From positions 62,001 to 126,000 of the forward strand of contig VGFT01000005.1 of assembly GCA_016868775.1 (NCBI GenBank): a DNA stretch of 64,000 bases, written 5' to 3'. Below the pieces are notes generated by a model. That model saw only the letters and a list, made by a program, of their open reading frames with translations, was not told where the DNA came from and did not search any database. The DNA comes from Bacteroidota bacterium. Lineage in GTDB: Bacteria; Bacteroidota; Bacteroidia; Chitinophagales; Chitinophagaceae. How positions within the stretch are numbered: the stretch's first letter is position 1; the number at the start of each line of letters is the position of its first letter. A program made the position numbers and the translations under genes. Below are positions 36,627 through 45,359 of the stretch, one piece after another.

Positions 36627-39251
36627 TCATTTATCCGATATTTTTCGCTGGATCTCCTGCAATTTGAGCAAGGCTTCGACCGGCGTGAGCCGGTTCAGGT
36701 CCAGTCCCTCGATCAACTCCCGAATCTCCTGAAAAGTCTGGCTATGAGCATCGAAAATCGATAATTGAAATTGTTCCCGGCCGGGCAGTATTTGCTCTCG
36801 TAGGACTTTTTTATTCACTTCCGTTATTCCTCCTAAGTGGCTGTTTTCCAAATTTTTAATGACTTCTATGGCACGCTCTAATATGCTGGAAGGCAATCCG
36901 GCCATTCGGGCTACGTGTATGCCAAAACTATGGGTACTGCCACCCGGAGCAAGTTTGCGCAAAAACAGGATCCGGTTACCGGATTCCTGATGGGTGAGGT
37001 GGTAGTTTTTGATACGGGGCAGCCTGTGCTCCAATTCATTTAGTTCGTGGTAGTGGGTAGCAAACAGGGTCAGGGGTTTTCCGGGGTGGTCGTGCAGGTA
37101 TTCGGCGATGCTCCAGGCCAGTGAGATGCCATCGTATGTGGCGGTGCCTCGGCCGATCTCATCTAAAATGATCAGGCTGCGATCTGAAAGGTTATTCAGG
37201 ATCGAAGCAGTCTCATTCATTTCTACCAGGAAAGTGGATTCACCGCTACTGAGGTTATCGGAGGCGCCAACCCGGGTGAAGATCTTATCAGTTATCGGAA
37301 TTCGGGCGCTGCGGGCCGGAACAAAACAACCCAGGTGAGCCATCAGGGTGATCAGGGCTGTTTGTCGAAGCAGGGCTGATTTTCCGCTCATGTTGGGACC
37401 GGTCAGGATGATCAATTGCTGATCGGTTTTATTTAAGGTGAGGTCGTTGTCGATATACGGAGTGCCAACCGGTAGTACCTGTTCAATTACTGGATGTCTT
37501 CCGCCTTCGATCGAAAGCGGGTCGGTCTCGGTCAGAACCGGACGTTGATATCGATTCGTTTTGGATCTTTCGGCGAAGCAACACAGCACATCCAATTCGC
37601 CTAGCATCAGGGCAGTTTGTTGCAGGGAGCCGACAAATGGTTGGAGCCGATTCACCAGTTCCTCAAAAATCTTAATCTCGAGCGCCAGTATCTTTTCCTC
37701 GGCTCCGAGTATTTTTTCCTCGTACTCTTTTAATTCGGGGGTAACGTATCGTTCGGCGTTGGTTAGGGTTTGTTTTCGAATCCAGTCGGCCGGAACTTTT
37801 TCTTTGTGTGCGTGGGTGACTTCCAGGTAATAGCCAAAGACGTTGTTGAAGCCGATCTTCAGAGACGATATTCCGGTGCGCAGGACCTCTTGCTGCTGCA
37901 GGCTTGATAAATAGTTTTTCCCATTGCGTGCAATGTTTCGCAAGTCATCAAGTGTTTGGTCTACCCCTTCCCGGATCAGGCCACCTTTGTTGAGGGGGGC
38001 AGGTGCATCCTCGGCAATATGGGTATGGATACTTTCTTTCAGTTCCGGACAATCGCTCAGTTTCGCCAACCGGGCCTGCAACCAAACGGGTTTGTTCTGG
38101 GGCAGTTGAGCAAGGATCTGGCTGACGGCTTCCAGTCCGAATGAAATTTGTAACAGATCGCGCGGATTTACTTTTCGCATGGCGATCTTTCCCGCCAGCC
38201 GTTCGAGGTCGCCGCATTGCGCTAAGAACTGTTGGAGTGACTCCAGCCATTCCGGTTGGTCAATCAGCGCTTGTGTCATGTTCAAGCGGGCTTCGATCGA
38301 TTGCCTGTCCCTAAGGGGAAACAGGATCCAGCGACGAAGCAAACGGGCTCCCATGGGGGAGCGGGTTTTATCCAATACCGACAAGAGGCTGTGCGGTTGT
38401 CCGTTTGCTCCTTCTAGCAGCTCCAGGTTTCGGATGGTGAAACGATCCATCCACAAAAATTCGTTTCGATCGATTCGTTGCAGCTGCCGGATGTGTTGCA
38501 CATGCGCATGTTCGGTCTCCCGTAAATAATGAAAGATCGCTCCGGCGGCAATTTGCGCATTGGTCATTTCCGCTACTCCAAATCCTTTTAGCGAGTGTGT
38601 CTGAAAATGTTTCGTGAGCAATTCGGCAGCGTAGCGTTGTTCAAATACCCATCCATCCAATGGGTAGGTGTAGGTGCTTTCCGGAAGCCAGGAACGTATT
38701 TCCTTTTGTTTGTCTTTTGCCAAGATCACTTCAGCGGGGCGAAGGCTTTGCAATAATTTGTCGGCATAGTCGGCACTTCCCTCCGCCAGAAAGAATTCCC
38801 CGGTTGAAAGATCGAGAAAAGCCAACCCGATCTGTTCGGTAGGGGCAAGTTGCAACGCCGCTAAAAAATTATTGGATCGATGCTCGAGGAGTTTGTCTTG
38901 TATGGCGGTACCGGGACTAACCAAATCTGTCACCCCTCTTTTTACAATTCCCTTGGCCAGCTTAGGATCTTCCAGTTGATCGCACACGGCTACCCGATGT
39001 CCGGCTTTAACCAGTTTGTGCAGATAATTATCGAGGGCATGGTGTGGAAATCCTGCCAGCTCGGATTCGGCGGCGGCACCGTTATTGCGTTTGGTTAACG
39101 TTATGCCTAAAATACTTGCAGCGGTTACGGCGTCGCGGCCAAAGGTTTCGTAAAAATCTCCGACCCGAAACAGTAAGATGGCATCCGGATGTTTTTGTTT
39201 GATCATCCGATGCTGTTGCATCAAGGGGGTATCGCCGCTGCTTTTCGCCAT
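36627..39251 (-). CDS. mutS: DNA mismatch repair protein MutS
   Basis: 874 aa mismatch-recognition ATPase. The N-terminal mismatch-binding motif FRVGDFYETFGRDA (Phe-x-Glu) identifies MutS1; the ATPase domain has GPNMSGKSALLRQ and DEIGRGTATYDG, followed by ATHYHEL. The track start at 39302 adds 17 unrelated residues; MAKSSGDTPLMQQH at 39251 is the family start, and TATTTTTG lies 5 nt before it. Divergent from the DUF4139 gene. Confidence 0.97.
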   Translation of the reverse strand: MAKSSGDTPLMQQHRMIKQKHPDAILLFRVGDFYETFGRDAVTAASILGITLTKRNNGAAAESELAGFPHHALDNYLHKLVKAGHRVAVCDQLEDPKLAKGIVKRGVTDLVSPGTAIQDKLLEHRSNNFLAALQLAPTEQIGLAFLDLSTGEFFLAEGSADYADKLLQSLRPAEVILAKDKQKEIRSWLPESTYTYPLDGWVFEQRYAAELLTKHFQTHSLKGFGVAEMTNAQIAAGAIFHYLRETEHAHVQHIRQLQRIDRNEFLWMDRFTIRNLELLEGANGQPHSLLSVLDKTRSPMGARLLRRWILFPLRDRQSIEARLNMTQALIDQPEWLESLQQFLAQCGDLERLAGKIAMRKVNPRDLLQISFGLEAVSQILAQLPQNKPVWLQARLAKLSDCPELKESIHTHIAEDAPAPLNKGGLIREGVDQTLDDLRNIARNGKNYLSSLQQQEVLRTGISSLKIGFNNVFGYYLEVTHAHKEKVPADWIRKQTLTNAERYVTPELKEYEEKILGAEEKILALEIKIFEELVNRLQPFVGSLQQTALMLGELDVLCCFAERSKTNRYQRPVLTETDPLSIEGGRHPVIEQVLPVGTPYIDNDLTLNKTDQQLIILTGPNMSGKSALLRQTALITLMAHLGCFVPARSARIPITDKIFTRVGASDNLSSGESTFLVEMNETASILNNLSDRSLIILDEIGRGTATYDGISLAWSIAEYLHDHPGKPLTLFATHYHELNELEHRLPRIKNYHLTHQESGNRILFLRKLAPGGSTHSFGIHVARMAGLPSSILERAIEVIKNLENSHLGGITEVNKKVLREQILPGREQFQLSIFDAHSQTFQEIRELIEGLDLNRLTPVEALLKLQEIQRKISDK

Positions 39252-39323
39252 TAGGACAAAAATAATGGGTTCCCGCCTGTGTAACCCGGGGAAACCCGGC
39301 ATCTAAAGGGGAAAATCATCTAT

Positions 39324-41012
39324 ATGCAAATCAAACTCCTAATTCCCCTATTGTTGTCATTGCCTTTTCTGTCAAGCGCGGAAGATACCTTACGGGTTCG
39401 TTCGGGGCTTCGAAGTGCCAATGTCTATTTTGGATATGGGGCCGAGTTAACCCATGAAGGCCGGGTGCGCCTGGAAAATGGTTCCCGGCTGATTTTATTG
39501 GAAGGGATCAGCACATCGGTTGACCCGAACAGTTTGCAGGTGAATTTACCAGAGGGGATTGCGTTGCTTTCTCAGCAGTTCCGGGTTTATCAGCCGGCTG
39601 TGCCTCCTTCCAAATATCAAAAGCAAATTGAGGCACTGCTTGATAGTAACCGGCAACTGACAAAAGATATTGCCCGGTTTCAGAACCTGATCAGCATCGA
39701 TCAAGAGATCTTGAATAAGACGGGTTTACTGATTGAATCATCGCTCAATGGCAAGTCCGACCGCCCCGTTCTGGCGGCCGACATCCTTCGGATGCTGGAG
39801 GTGTACACGGCTCGGATTGAAAAAGCCAAATTGTCGATCTTTCAACATCAAACGGCGGTTGAAAAGATCCAGCAATCCATTCAGGAGAATCTGAAGAAGA
39901 TTCAGCAGTGGTCGCTGCAACAGGCAGTTCCCTTGGAGCCCCAAGGTCAACTTCTTCTGCAAGTCGTTTCTGAGCGTACGGATGATTTTTCGATCCAGGT
40001 TTCGTATTACACCCCGCAAGCGGGGTGGACAGCCAATTACGACCTACGGGTAAATTCGAAAGAAAACAAGATGAAGCTTGTGTACAAAGCGTCTTTGACA
40101 CAAACTACCGGCATTCCGTGGAAGCAGGTGAAACTAACCCTGAGTACCGGCACACCCAATTTCGGGGTAGAGGCTCCCATCCTTGCGCCTTGGTATTTGC
40201 AGCTGTATGTGCCGGCACTGTACAAGGATGCGCAGGCGCGGTCGGTGAATGGAAACAGAAATGTAATTCAATCAATGCAGGGTTCTGGGGTGTTGAGTGA
40301 CCAGTTGGTGAGGGAGGAAAATGCCGATCAGTATCGATTGGCTCCGGCTCCCTATAGCGTTGATCCCAGTACGTTGGGCAATTATACTACCCTTCAGCAG
40401 GGCCAGCTCAATACCAGTTATGAGATATCCATTCCGTACGACGTTCCGAGCGATGGGCAGATTCAGCAGGTTAATATTCAGGAGCGGTTGGTGGATGCCG
40501 GGCTCAAAAACTACTCCGTTCCCAAGCTGGATCAAGAGGCTTATTTAATGGCCGAGCTGGCGAATTGGCAAAATCTCGATCTTATACCGGGTTTTGCGAA
40601 TATCATCATGGATAATACCTACATCGGAAAAACACAGATCGATCCCCAAAACACAGCGGATACCCTGAATTTGTCATTGGGACGCGACAAGCGAATTGTT
40701 GTGAAACGTACGCAAGTCAGAGAATCCGCACCCTCCAAATCCGGCGGCGGTATGCAGAAGCAACTATTCACGTACGAGATCACCGTGAAGAATAATAAAG
40801 TAACTCCCGTTCAGATGCTGCTAAAGGACCAGCACCCACTCAGTGCTGTCAAGGAGATTGAAGTGTCTTTGGAAGAATCGGGCGACGCAGAGGTAAATCC
40901 GGAAACCGGGGTGTTGACTTGGAAAGTAGATCTCAAACCCGGTGAGAGCAAATCTTACCGATTTGTTTACAGTGTGAAGCATCCGCGCGACAAGCGGATC
41001 GTGAATCTCTGA
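39324..41012 (+). CDS. Secreted DUF4139/mucoidy-inhibitor-like protein
   Basis: 562 aa with a signal peptide (LLIPLLLSLPFLSSA). An N-terminal DUF4140-like beta domain (ANVYFGYGAELTHEGRVRLENGSRLILLEGIS) is followed by a coiled-coil stretch (about residues 100-200) and the DUF4139 domain (VSYYTPQAGWTANYDLRV, WKQVKLTLSTGTP, FTYEITVKNNK). Proteins of this type are widespread and periplasmic or surface exposed; the activity is not established. Confidence 0.82.
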   Translation: MQIKLLIPLLLSLPFLSSAEDTLRVRSGLRSANVYFGYGAELTHEGRVRLENGSRLILLEGISTSVDPNSLQVNLPEGIALLSQQFRVYQPAVPPSKYQKQIEALLDSNRQLTKDIARFQNLISIDQEILNKTGLLIESSLNGKSDRPVLAADILRMLEVYTARIEKAKLSIFQHQTAVEKIQQSIQENLKKIQQWSLQQAVPLEPQGQLLLQVVSERTDDFSIQVSYYTPQAGWTANYDLRVNSKENKMKLVYKASLTQTTGIPWKQVKLTLSTGTPNFGVEAPILAPWYLQLYVPALYKDAQARSVNGNRNVIQSMQGSGVLSDQLVREENADQYRLAPAPYSVDPSTLGNYTTLQQGQLNTSYEISIPYDVPSDGQIQQVNIQERLVDAGLKNYSVPKLDQEAYLMAELANWQNLDLIPGFANIIMDNTYIGKTQIDPQNTADTLNLSLGRDKRIVVKRTQVRESAPSKSGGGMQKQLFTYEITVKNNKVTPVQMLLKDQHPLSAVKEIEVSLEESGDAEVNPETGVLTWKVDLKPGESKSYRFVYSVKHPRDKRIVNL

Positions 41013-41030
41013 TCTGGTTTTTTTCTGTAG

Positions 41031-41063
41031 GCAGGTCCCTTTCTTTTATGGAAGCGGACCTGC
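41031..41063. repeat. Inverted repeat over the trmH-like promoter
   Basis: GCAGGTCC (41031-41038) and GGACCTGC (41056-41063) are perfect 8-bp arms around 17 bp and end 1 bp before the TACCTTTG box. No T-run follows, so it is not an intrinsic terminator; it could be an operator. Confidence 0.5.
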
Positions 41064-41064
41064 T

Positions 41065-41072
41065 TACCTTTG
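41065..41072 (+). promoter_or_regulatory. -7 box of the trmH-like operon, 4 nt from the ATG
   Basis: TACCTTTG followed by CGCC and the ATG at 41077. The same word and spacing occur before the rluD-like gene on the other strand. Confidence 0.6.
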
Positions 41073-41076
41073 CGCC

Positions 41077-41625
41077 ATGCGAAAGCTATCAATGGAGGAG
41101 TTAGAACGAAAATCTACCGCAGAGGCTCGCCGTGCCGAGAAATTTCCGATCGTTCTTATTCTGGAAAATATTCGAAGTGCCTACAACGTTGGGAGTGCCT
41201 TTCGCACAGCCGATGCTTTTCAAGTGGAAGCTATTTATTTGACGGGTTACACGGCTTTTCCGCCCCACAAGGAGATCCGAAAAACCGCGCTGGGGGCGGA
41301 GGATTCCGTGGTTTGGCGGCATTTTCCCGATGCCGGCACAGCCATTGAGCGGGCTCGGTCGGCCGGGTACAAAATTCTAGCCGTAGAACAGACTACCGAG
41401 AGTCAGGCATTGCAGTCGCTGCATCCGACACCGGAGCAAAAGATTGCGCTGGTTTTTGGCAATGAAGTAACGGGGATTGAATCAGAAACGCTTTTGTTAG
41501 CTGACGCCTGTCTGGAGATCCCACAAGGAGGGATGAAGCATTCCCTGAATGTAGCCACGGCACTCGGGATCGCGGTGTGGGAATGCGTGCGTAGTTATAT
41601 CAAGGAGAAACCGATTCTGAAATAA
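41077..41625 (+). CDS. SpoU/TrmH family RNA 2'-O-methyltransferase
   Basis: 182 aa SPOUT methyltransferase using S-adenosylmethionine to methylate a ribose of tRNA or rRNA. The three family motifs are NVGSAFRTADAF, LVFGNEVTGI and the knot IPQGGMKHSLNVATALGI. The target nucleotide cannot be deduced; size is closest to TrmL/TrmH single-domain enzymes. It leads a plus-strand run with a UbiA-like gene (4 bp gap), ruvX and def. Confidence 0.9.
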   Translation: MRKLSMEELERKSTAEARRAEKFPIVLILENIRSAYNVGSAFRTADAFQVEAIYLTGYTAFPPHKEIRKTALGAEDSVVWRHFPDAGTAIERARSAGYKILAVEQTTESQALQSLHPTPEQKIALVFGNEVTGIESETLLLADACLEIPQGGMKHSLNVATALGIAVWECVRSYIKEKPILK

Positions 41626-41629
41626 TACC

Positions 41630-42514
41630 ATGAATGCCCTGAAACGATATCTAAGTCTGATCAAATTCTCGCATACCATTTTTGCAATGCCGTTTGCATT
41701 GGTGGGATTTGGTTTGGGAGTTGTCGATCAGGCCATGCTGTCGTCGGCGCTTTCAACGGAACAGTGGTGGTGGAAAGCAGTGTTCGTTTTGGGTTGCATG
41801 GTTTTTGCCCGTAGTGCAGCCATGGCATTCAATCGGTATTTGGACCGAACATTTGATGCGTTAAATCCCCGTACGGCGATGCGGGAAATTCCGGCCGGGA
41901 TCATTTCACCGAAAAAAGCCTTGCGGTTCACAATTCTTAGTGCCGCATTGTTTGTGGGTTGTGCCTATTGTATCAACGCACCCTGTTTTTATTTGTCGCC
42001 CGTTGCCTTGCTGATCGTTCTGGGCTATAGTTATACCAAGCGGTTTACGGCGCTTTGTCACCTGATTCTGGGTCTGGGTCTTTCTCTTTCTGTCACCGGT
42101 GCGTACCTGGCGGTCACCGGCACATTCGACCTGCTGCCCATTCTTTTTTCGCTTGCCGTGTTGACGTGGGTATCGGGCTTTGATATTATTTACGCCCTGC
42201 AGGATGAATCGTTCGATCGCTCGCATCGGCTTCGTTCCATCCCGGCCTGGCTGGGTGGAAAGCGGGCCTTACGTGTTTCTTCCGCGCTCCATTTCCTTAC
42301 CATATCTGCGCTGTTTTTTGCCGGGATCTGGGGCGATTATGGCATCTGGTATTGGACAGGAACGCTTGTTTTTTCTTTGTTACTGATCTATCAGCATGCG
42401 TTGGTAACGGCAGAAGATTTGTCGCGGATCAATCTGGCTTTCATGACCACCAATGGGGTAGGCTCAGTGGTCTTCTCCTGTTTTGTAATAATCGAATTGA
42501 TCTTTTCAAGCTAA
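41630..42514 (+). CDS. UbiA-like polyprenyltransferase (MqnP type?)
   Basis: 294 aa integral membrane prenyltransferase with about eight helices. The two aspartate motifs are NRYLDRTFDALNPRTAMREIPAG and YALQDESFDRSHRLRSIP. It prenylates an aromatic ring, probably for menaquinone. The NPRTA-x-R-x-IPAG form resembles the UbiA-like enzyme assigned to the futalosine route, but no mqn gene is in the window, so a 4-hydroxybenzoate or other acceptor is not ruled out. Confidence 0.82.
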   Translation: MNALKRYLSLIKFSHTIFAMPFALVGFGLGVVDQAMLSSALSTEQWWWKAVFVLGCMVFARSAAMAFNRYLDRTFDALNPRTAMREIPAGIISPKKALRFTILSAALFVGCAYCINAPCFYLSPVALLIVLGYSYTKRFTALCHLILGLGLSLSVTGAYLAVTGTFDLLPILFSLAVLTWVSGFDIIYALQDESFDRSHRLRSIPAWLGGKRALRVSSALHFLTISALFFAGIWGDYGIWYWTGTLVFSLLLIYQHALVTAEDLSRINLAFMTTNGVGSVVFSCFVIIELIFSS

Positions 42515-42516
42515 CT

Positions 42517-42930
42517 ATGGGACGTATTCTGGCCATTGATTACGGGTTGAAGCGCACCGGGCTGGCGGTTACCGATCCTTTACGCATCATTGCCACGGGG
42601 TTAACAACCGTGCCTACGCGGGAGCTTATGAATTATTTACAGAACTATGTAAAACGGGAGCCGGTTGATCTTTTATTGATCGGCTGGCCTACAAATTGGG
42701 AAGATACACCCACGGATGCAACGTCGGGCGTGGAAAAATGCATCAAGAAACTTGAAAAATCGTTTCCGAATATTCCGGTCGAGAAATCCGATGAGCGGTT
42801 TACCTCCAGGATGGCACAGGCGGCCATGTTGGAAATGGGTTTGAAGAAAAAGGATCGGCGCAACAAGGCGTTGGTGGATGAGATCGCGGCCACCATCTTG
42901 TTGCAGGAATACCTTCAGCGAAACGGCTGA
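42517..42930 (+). CDS. ruvX: Putative pre-16S rRNA nuclease / Holliday junction resolvase YqgF
   Basis: 137 aa RNase H-fold protein. It begins MGRILAIDYGLKRTGLAVTD with the first catalytic Asp and contains DLLLIGWPTNWED and DERFTS with the later acidic residues. The family trims the 5' end of 16S rRNA and has been proposed as a resolvase. The track start at 42352 lies in ubiA; the ATG at 42517, two bases after its stop, is chosen. Confidence 0.92.
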   Translation: MGRILAIDYGLKRTGLAVTDPLRIIATGLTTVPTRELMNYLQNYVKREPVDLLLIGWPTNWEDTPTDATSGVEKCIKKLEKSFPNIPVEKSDERFTSRMAQAAMLEMGLKKKDRRNKALVDEIAATILLQEYLQRNG

Positions 42931-42972
42931 GCAAAGCCGAAGGATTCGGTAACTTTACCAAAATTATTTTAG

Positions 42973-43566
42973 TTGATCCTACCTATTGTTGCATATGGCC
43001 ATCCGGTATTGCGCGCGGCTACCCGGGAACTGCAGCCGGGTTATCCCGGATTGGAAGCGCTGATCACGAACATGTGGGAAACCATGTATCAGAAAGGGAT
43101 TGGCTTGGGTCTGGCTGCGCCGCAGGTAAATCACGCACTTCGCTTGTTGGTGTTGGATACGCAACAGATCATCGCCCGAATGAGCGAGGAGGAAAGGAAG
43201 GAGTCGGGTTGGGAAAACGATCCGGGATTAAAAGCGGTGGTTATCAATCCGCGAATTCTTTCGGTCAGTGAGGAAGATTCGGTGGACGAGGAAGGTTGTT
43301 TGAGCCTTCCGCGTGTTCGGGTAGAAGTTACTCGTCCCCTTGAAATTCGAATTGCATACCAAGACGAACAATTTCAATCGTTCGAAACTACGTTTGTGGG
43401 TTTGACGGCCCGCGCGTTGTTGCACGAGATCGATCATTTGGAAGGCAAATTGATCGTTGATTATTTGTCTCCGTTGAAGAAAAAATTGATGCAACGAAAA
43501 CTGCAAGACATCATGAAGGGTAAGGTCGATGCCGAATATCGAATGATGTTTGCCGACCGCATCTAG
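42973..43566 (+). CDS. def: Peptide deformylase
   Basis: Removes the formyl group from nascent N-termini, working on the ribosome. 197 aa with the three metal/active-site motifs GLGLAAPQV, EEGCLSLP and HEIDHLEG. The only plausible start is the TTG at 42973 (MILPIVAYGHPVLR), as no ATG precedes motif 1; TAACTTTA about 13 nt upstream could serve as its own -7 box. Its TAG stop shares CTAG with the stop of the convergent rluD-like gene. Confidence 0.95.
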   Translation: MILPIVAYGHPVLRAATRELQPGYPGLEALITNMWETMYQKGIGLGLAAPQVNHALRLLVLDTQQIIARMSEEERKESGWENDPGLKAVVINPRILSVSEEDSVDEEGCLSLPRVRVEVTRPLEIRIAYQDEQFQSFETTFVGLTARALLHEIDHLEGKLIVDYLSPLKKKLMQRKLQDIMKGKVDAEYRMMFADRI

Positions 43567-44630
43567 GTTCCAATGCTTTGGGTGTATTGCCGCCACTTAT
43601 CGATCACCTCTTGTAGATCCGCGGGCAGTTCGGTGTCAAAGCCCATTTCTTCTTGCGTAACGGGATGTTTGAACCCAAGTGTTTTGGCATGAAGTGCCTG
43701 GCGGGGACAGATGGCAAAGCAATTCTCCACGAACTGTTTGTAACGGGGGAAGATGGTTCCTTTGGCGATGCGATCGCCGCCGTAAAATTCATCGTTGAAT
43801 AAGGGATGACCGATGTGTTTCATGTGCACACGGATCTGATGCGTGCGTCCGGTCTCCAGCATGCATTCCACCAACGTTACGTAGCGAAACCGCTCCAGCA
43901 CCCGGTAGTGGGTGATGGCTTCTTTACCATGATCTCCTTCCGGGTAGGCTTCGAATAATTTCCGGAAGCGTTGGTGTCTGCCGACGTGGGCACGGATGGT
44001 GCCGGAATCGGCTTCTACATCTCCCCAGACCAGTGCCTGGTAGCGGCGGCGCACGGTGTGATCAAAAAATTGTTTGGCCAGCCCGCGCATCGCCACATCG
44101 GTTTTTGCCAACACCAACAGTCCACTGGTGTTTTTATCGATCCGGTGTACCAATCCAAAGCGGGGGAGTGTATCCTCGGTGAGCTGGGGGTTTTGTTTTT
44201 TTAGGTAATAAGCGACGTGGTTGAGCAGGGTACCATGGTAGTTGCCACTGCCGGGGTGCACGACTTGACCGGGCGCTTTGTACAGCAACATCAGGTCGTT
44301 GTCCTCGTAGCGTATGTCAAGTGGACCTTCTTCGGGCTGCACATCGGTTTCCTCGGGGTGCAGGTCGGAGTAGATCAGGATCTGGTCGCCTGGTTTGATC
44401 TTATAATTTGGTTTTACAGGTTGACCATTGACGGTCACCATCTCCAGGTGCATGGCCTGTTGCAATTTGTTGCGGGTGGCCCGCTCGATGCGTTGGCTCA
44501 GGAATTTATCGATTCGGATGGGTTCTTGGCCGCGGTCGACCGTTAGCTGAAACCGTTCATAAAGGGCATCCCCGGTATCGATCGGTTCTTCTGCTTCGTT
44601 GGGTTCCGGGTTTGGCCATTGATCGGACAT
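43563..44630 (-). CDS. RluA/RluD family 23S rRNA pseudouridine synthase
   Basis: 355 aa. An N-terminal S4 RNA-binding domain (RIDKFLSQRIERATRNKLQQAMH) precedes the RluA catalytic domain with HRIDKNTSGLLVLAKT holding the catalytic Asp, and ETGRTHQIRVHMKHIGHPL. The S4 plus catalytic layout matches RluD, which modifies helix 69 of 23S rRNA. TACCTTTG lies 4 nt before its ATG. Divergent from lipB with 42 bp between starts. Confidence 0.92.
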   Translation of the reverse strand: MSDQWPNPEPNEAEEPIDTGDALYERFQLTVDRGQEPIRIDKFLSQRIERATRNKLQQAMHLEMVTVNGQPVKPNYKIKPGDQILIYSDLHPEETDVQPEEGPLDIRYEDNDLMLLYKAPGQVVHPGSGNYHGTLLNHVAYYLKKQNPQLTEDTLPRFGLVHRIDKNTSGLLVLAKTDVAMRGLAKQFFDHTVRRRYQALVWGDVEADSGTIRAHVGRHQRFRKLFEAYPEGDHGKEAITHYRVLERFRYVTLVECMLETGRTHQIRVHMKHIGHPLFNDEFYGGDRIAKGTIFPRYKQFVENCFAICPRQALHAKTLGFKHPVTQEEMGFDTELPADLQEVIDKWRQYTQSIGT

Positions 44631-44634
44631 GGCG

Positions 44635-44642
44635 CAAAGGTA
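44635..44642 (-). promoter_or_regulatory. -7 box of the rluD-like gene, 4 nt from the ATG
   Basis: Minus-strand TACCTTTG, then CGCC, then the ATG at 44630. The divergent lipB gene has TAGTTTTG at 44658-44665, so the two promoters crowd the same 30 bp. Confidence 0.6.
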
Positions 44643-44672
44643 GCATGGGATTGTTCGTAGTTTTGCATCTTC

Positions 44673-45359
44673 ATGAAACAGGTTGTTTCTTTTGAGGATT
44701 TGGGGCAGCGGCCTTATGCGGAGGTATGGGATTATCAGGAATCCCTGTTACAGGCCAATGTGGCGTTGAAACAGCAGGGACGGGGAGCAGAAACCCGTCA
44801 TCGTTTATTGTTTGTCGTCCACCCTCCCGTATATACACTCGGCAAAAGTGGCGATCCACAGCATGTCTTGATCAGTGCCGAGGAGCGTTCGGCGCGTTCG
44901 ATCGAGTTTTTTCACACCAATCGGGGGGGTGACATCACCTATCATGGTCCGGGTCAGTGGGTGGTTTACCCCATATTGGATTTGGAGAAGTTTGAACGGG
45001 ACATTGGTAAATATCTTCGGAGTCTGGAGGAAGTGATCATTCGATTGCTGGCGGATTATGGGCTGAAGGGCGCGCGTTCGGTGGGGGAGACCGGCGTTTG
45101 GTTGGATCCGGCCGATCCAGTCAGGGCCCGCAAGATCTGTGCGATCGGGGTGCGGTGCAGTCGGTGGATCAGTATGCATGGACTGGCCCTGAATGTGAAC
45201 ACGGAGCTAAGTTATTTTCAGCACATCGTTCCCTGTGGCATACCCGATAAGCAGGTGACTTCGTTGGAGAAAGAGTTGGGAATACGGCTTCCGATGGAGG
45301 AGGTGAGGGAAAAGCTCCTGTTTCATTTTGCACAGGAATTTCATTGGTCGTACCATTAA
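44673..45359 (+). CDS. lipB: Lipoyl(octanoyl) transferase
   Basis: Moves octanoyl from acyl carrier protein to lipoate-dependent enzymes, first step of lipoate synthesis. 228 aa with NRGGDITYHGPGQWVVYPILDL, the catalytic Lys in ARKICAIGV and the nucleophilic Cys in IVPCGIPDKQVTS. TAGTTTTG is 7 nt before the ATG. LipA is not in the window. Its stop shares TTAA with the convergent downstream gene. Confidence 0.95.
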   Translation: MKQVVSFEDLGQRPYAEVWDYQESLLQANVALKQQGRGAETRHRLLFVVHPPVYTLGKSGDPQHVLISAEERSARSIEFFHTNRGGDITYHGPGQWVVYPILDLEKFERDIGKYLRSLEEVIIRLLADYGLKGARSVGETGVWLDPADPVRARKICAIGVRCSRWISMHGLALNVNTELSYFQHIVPCGIPDKQVTSLEKELGIRLPMEEVREKLLFHFAQEFHWSYH

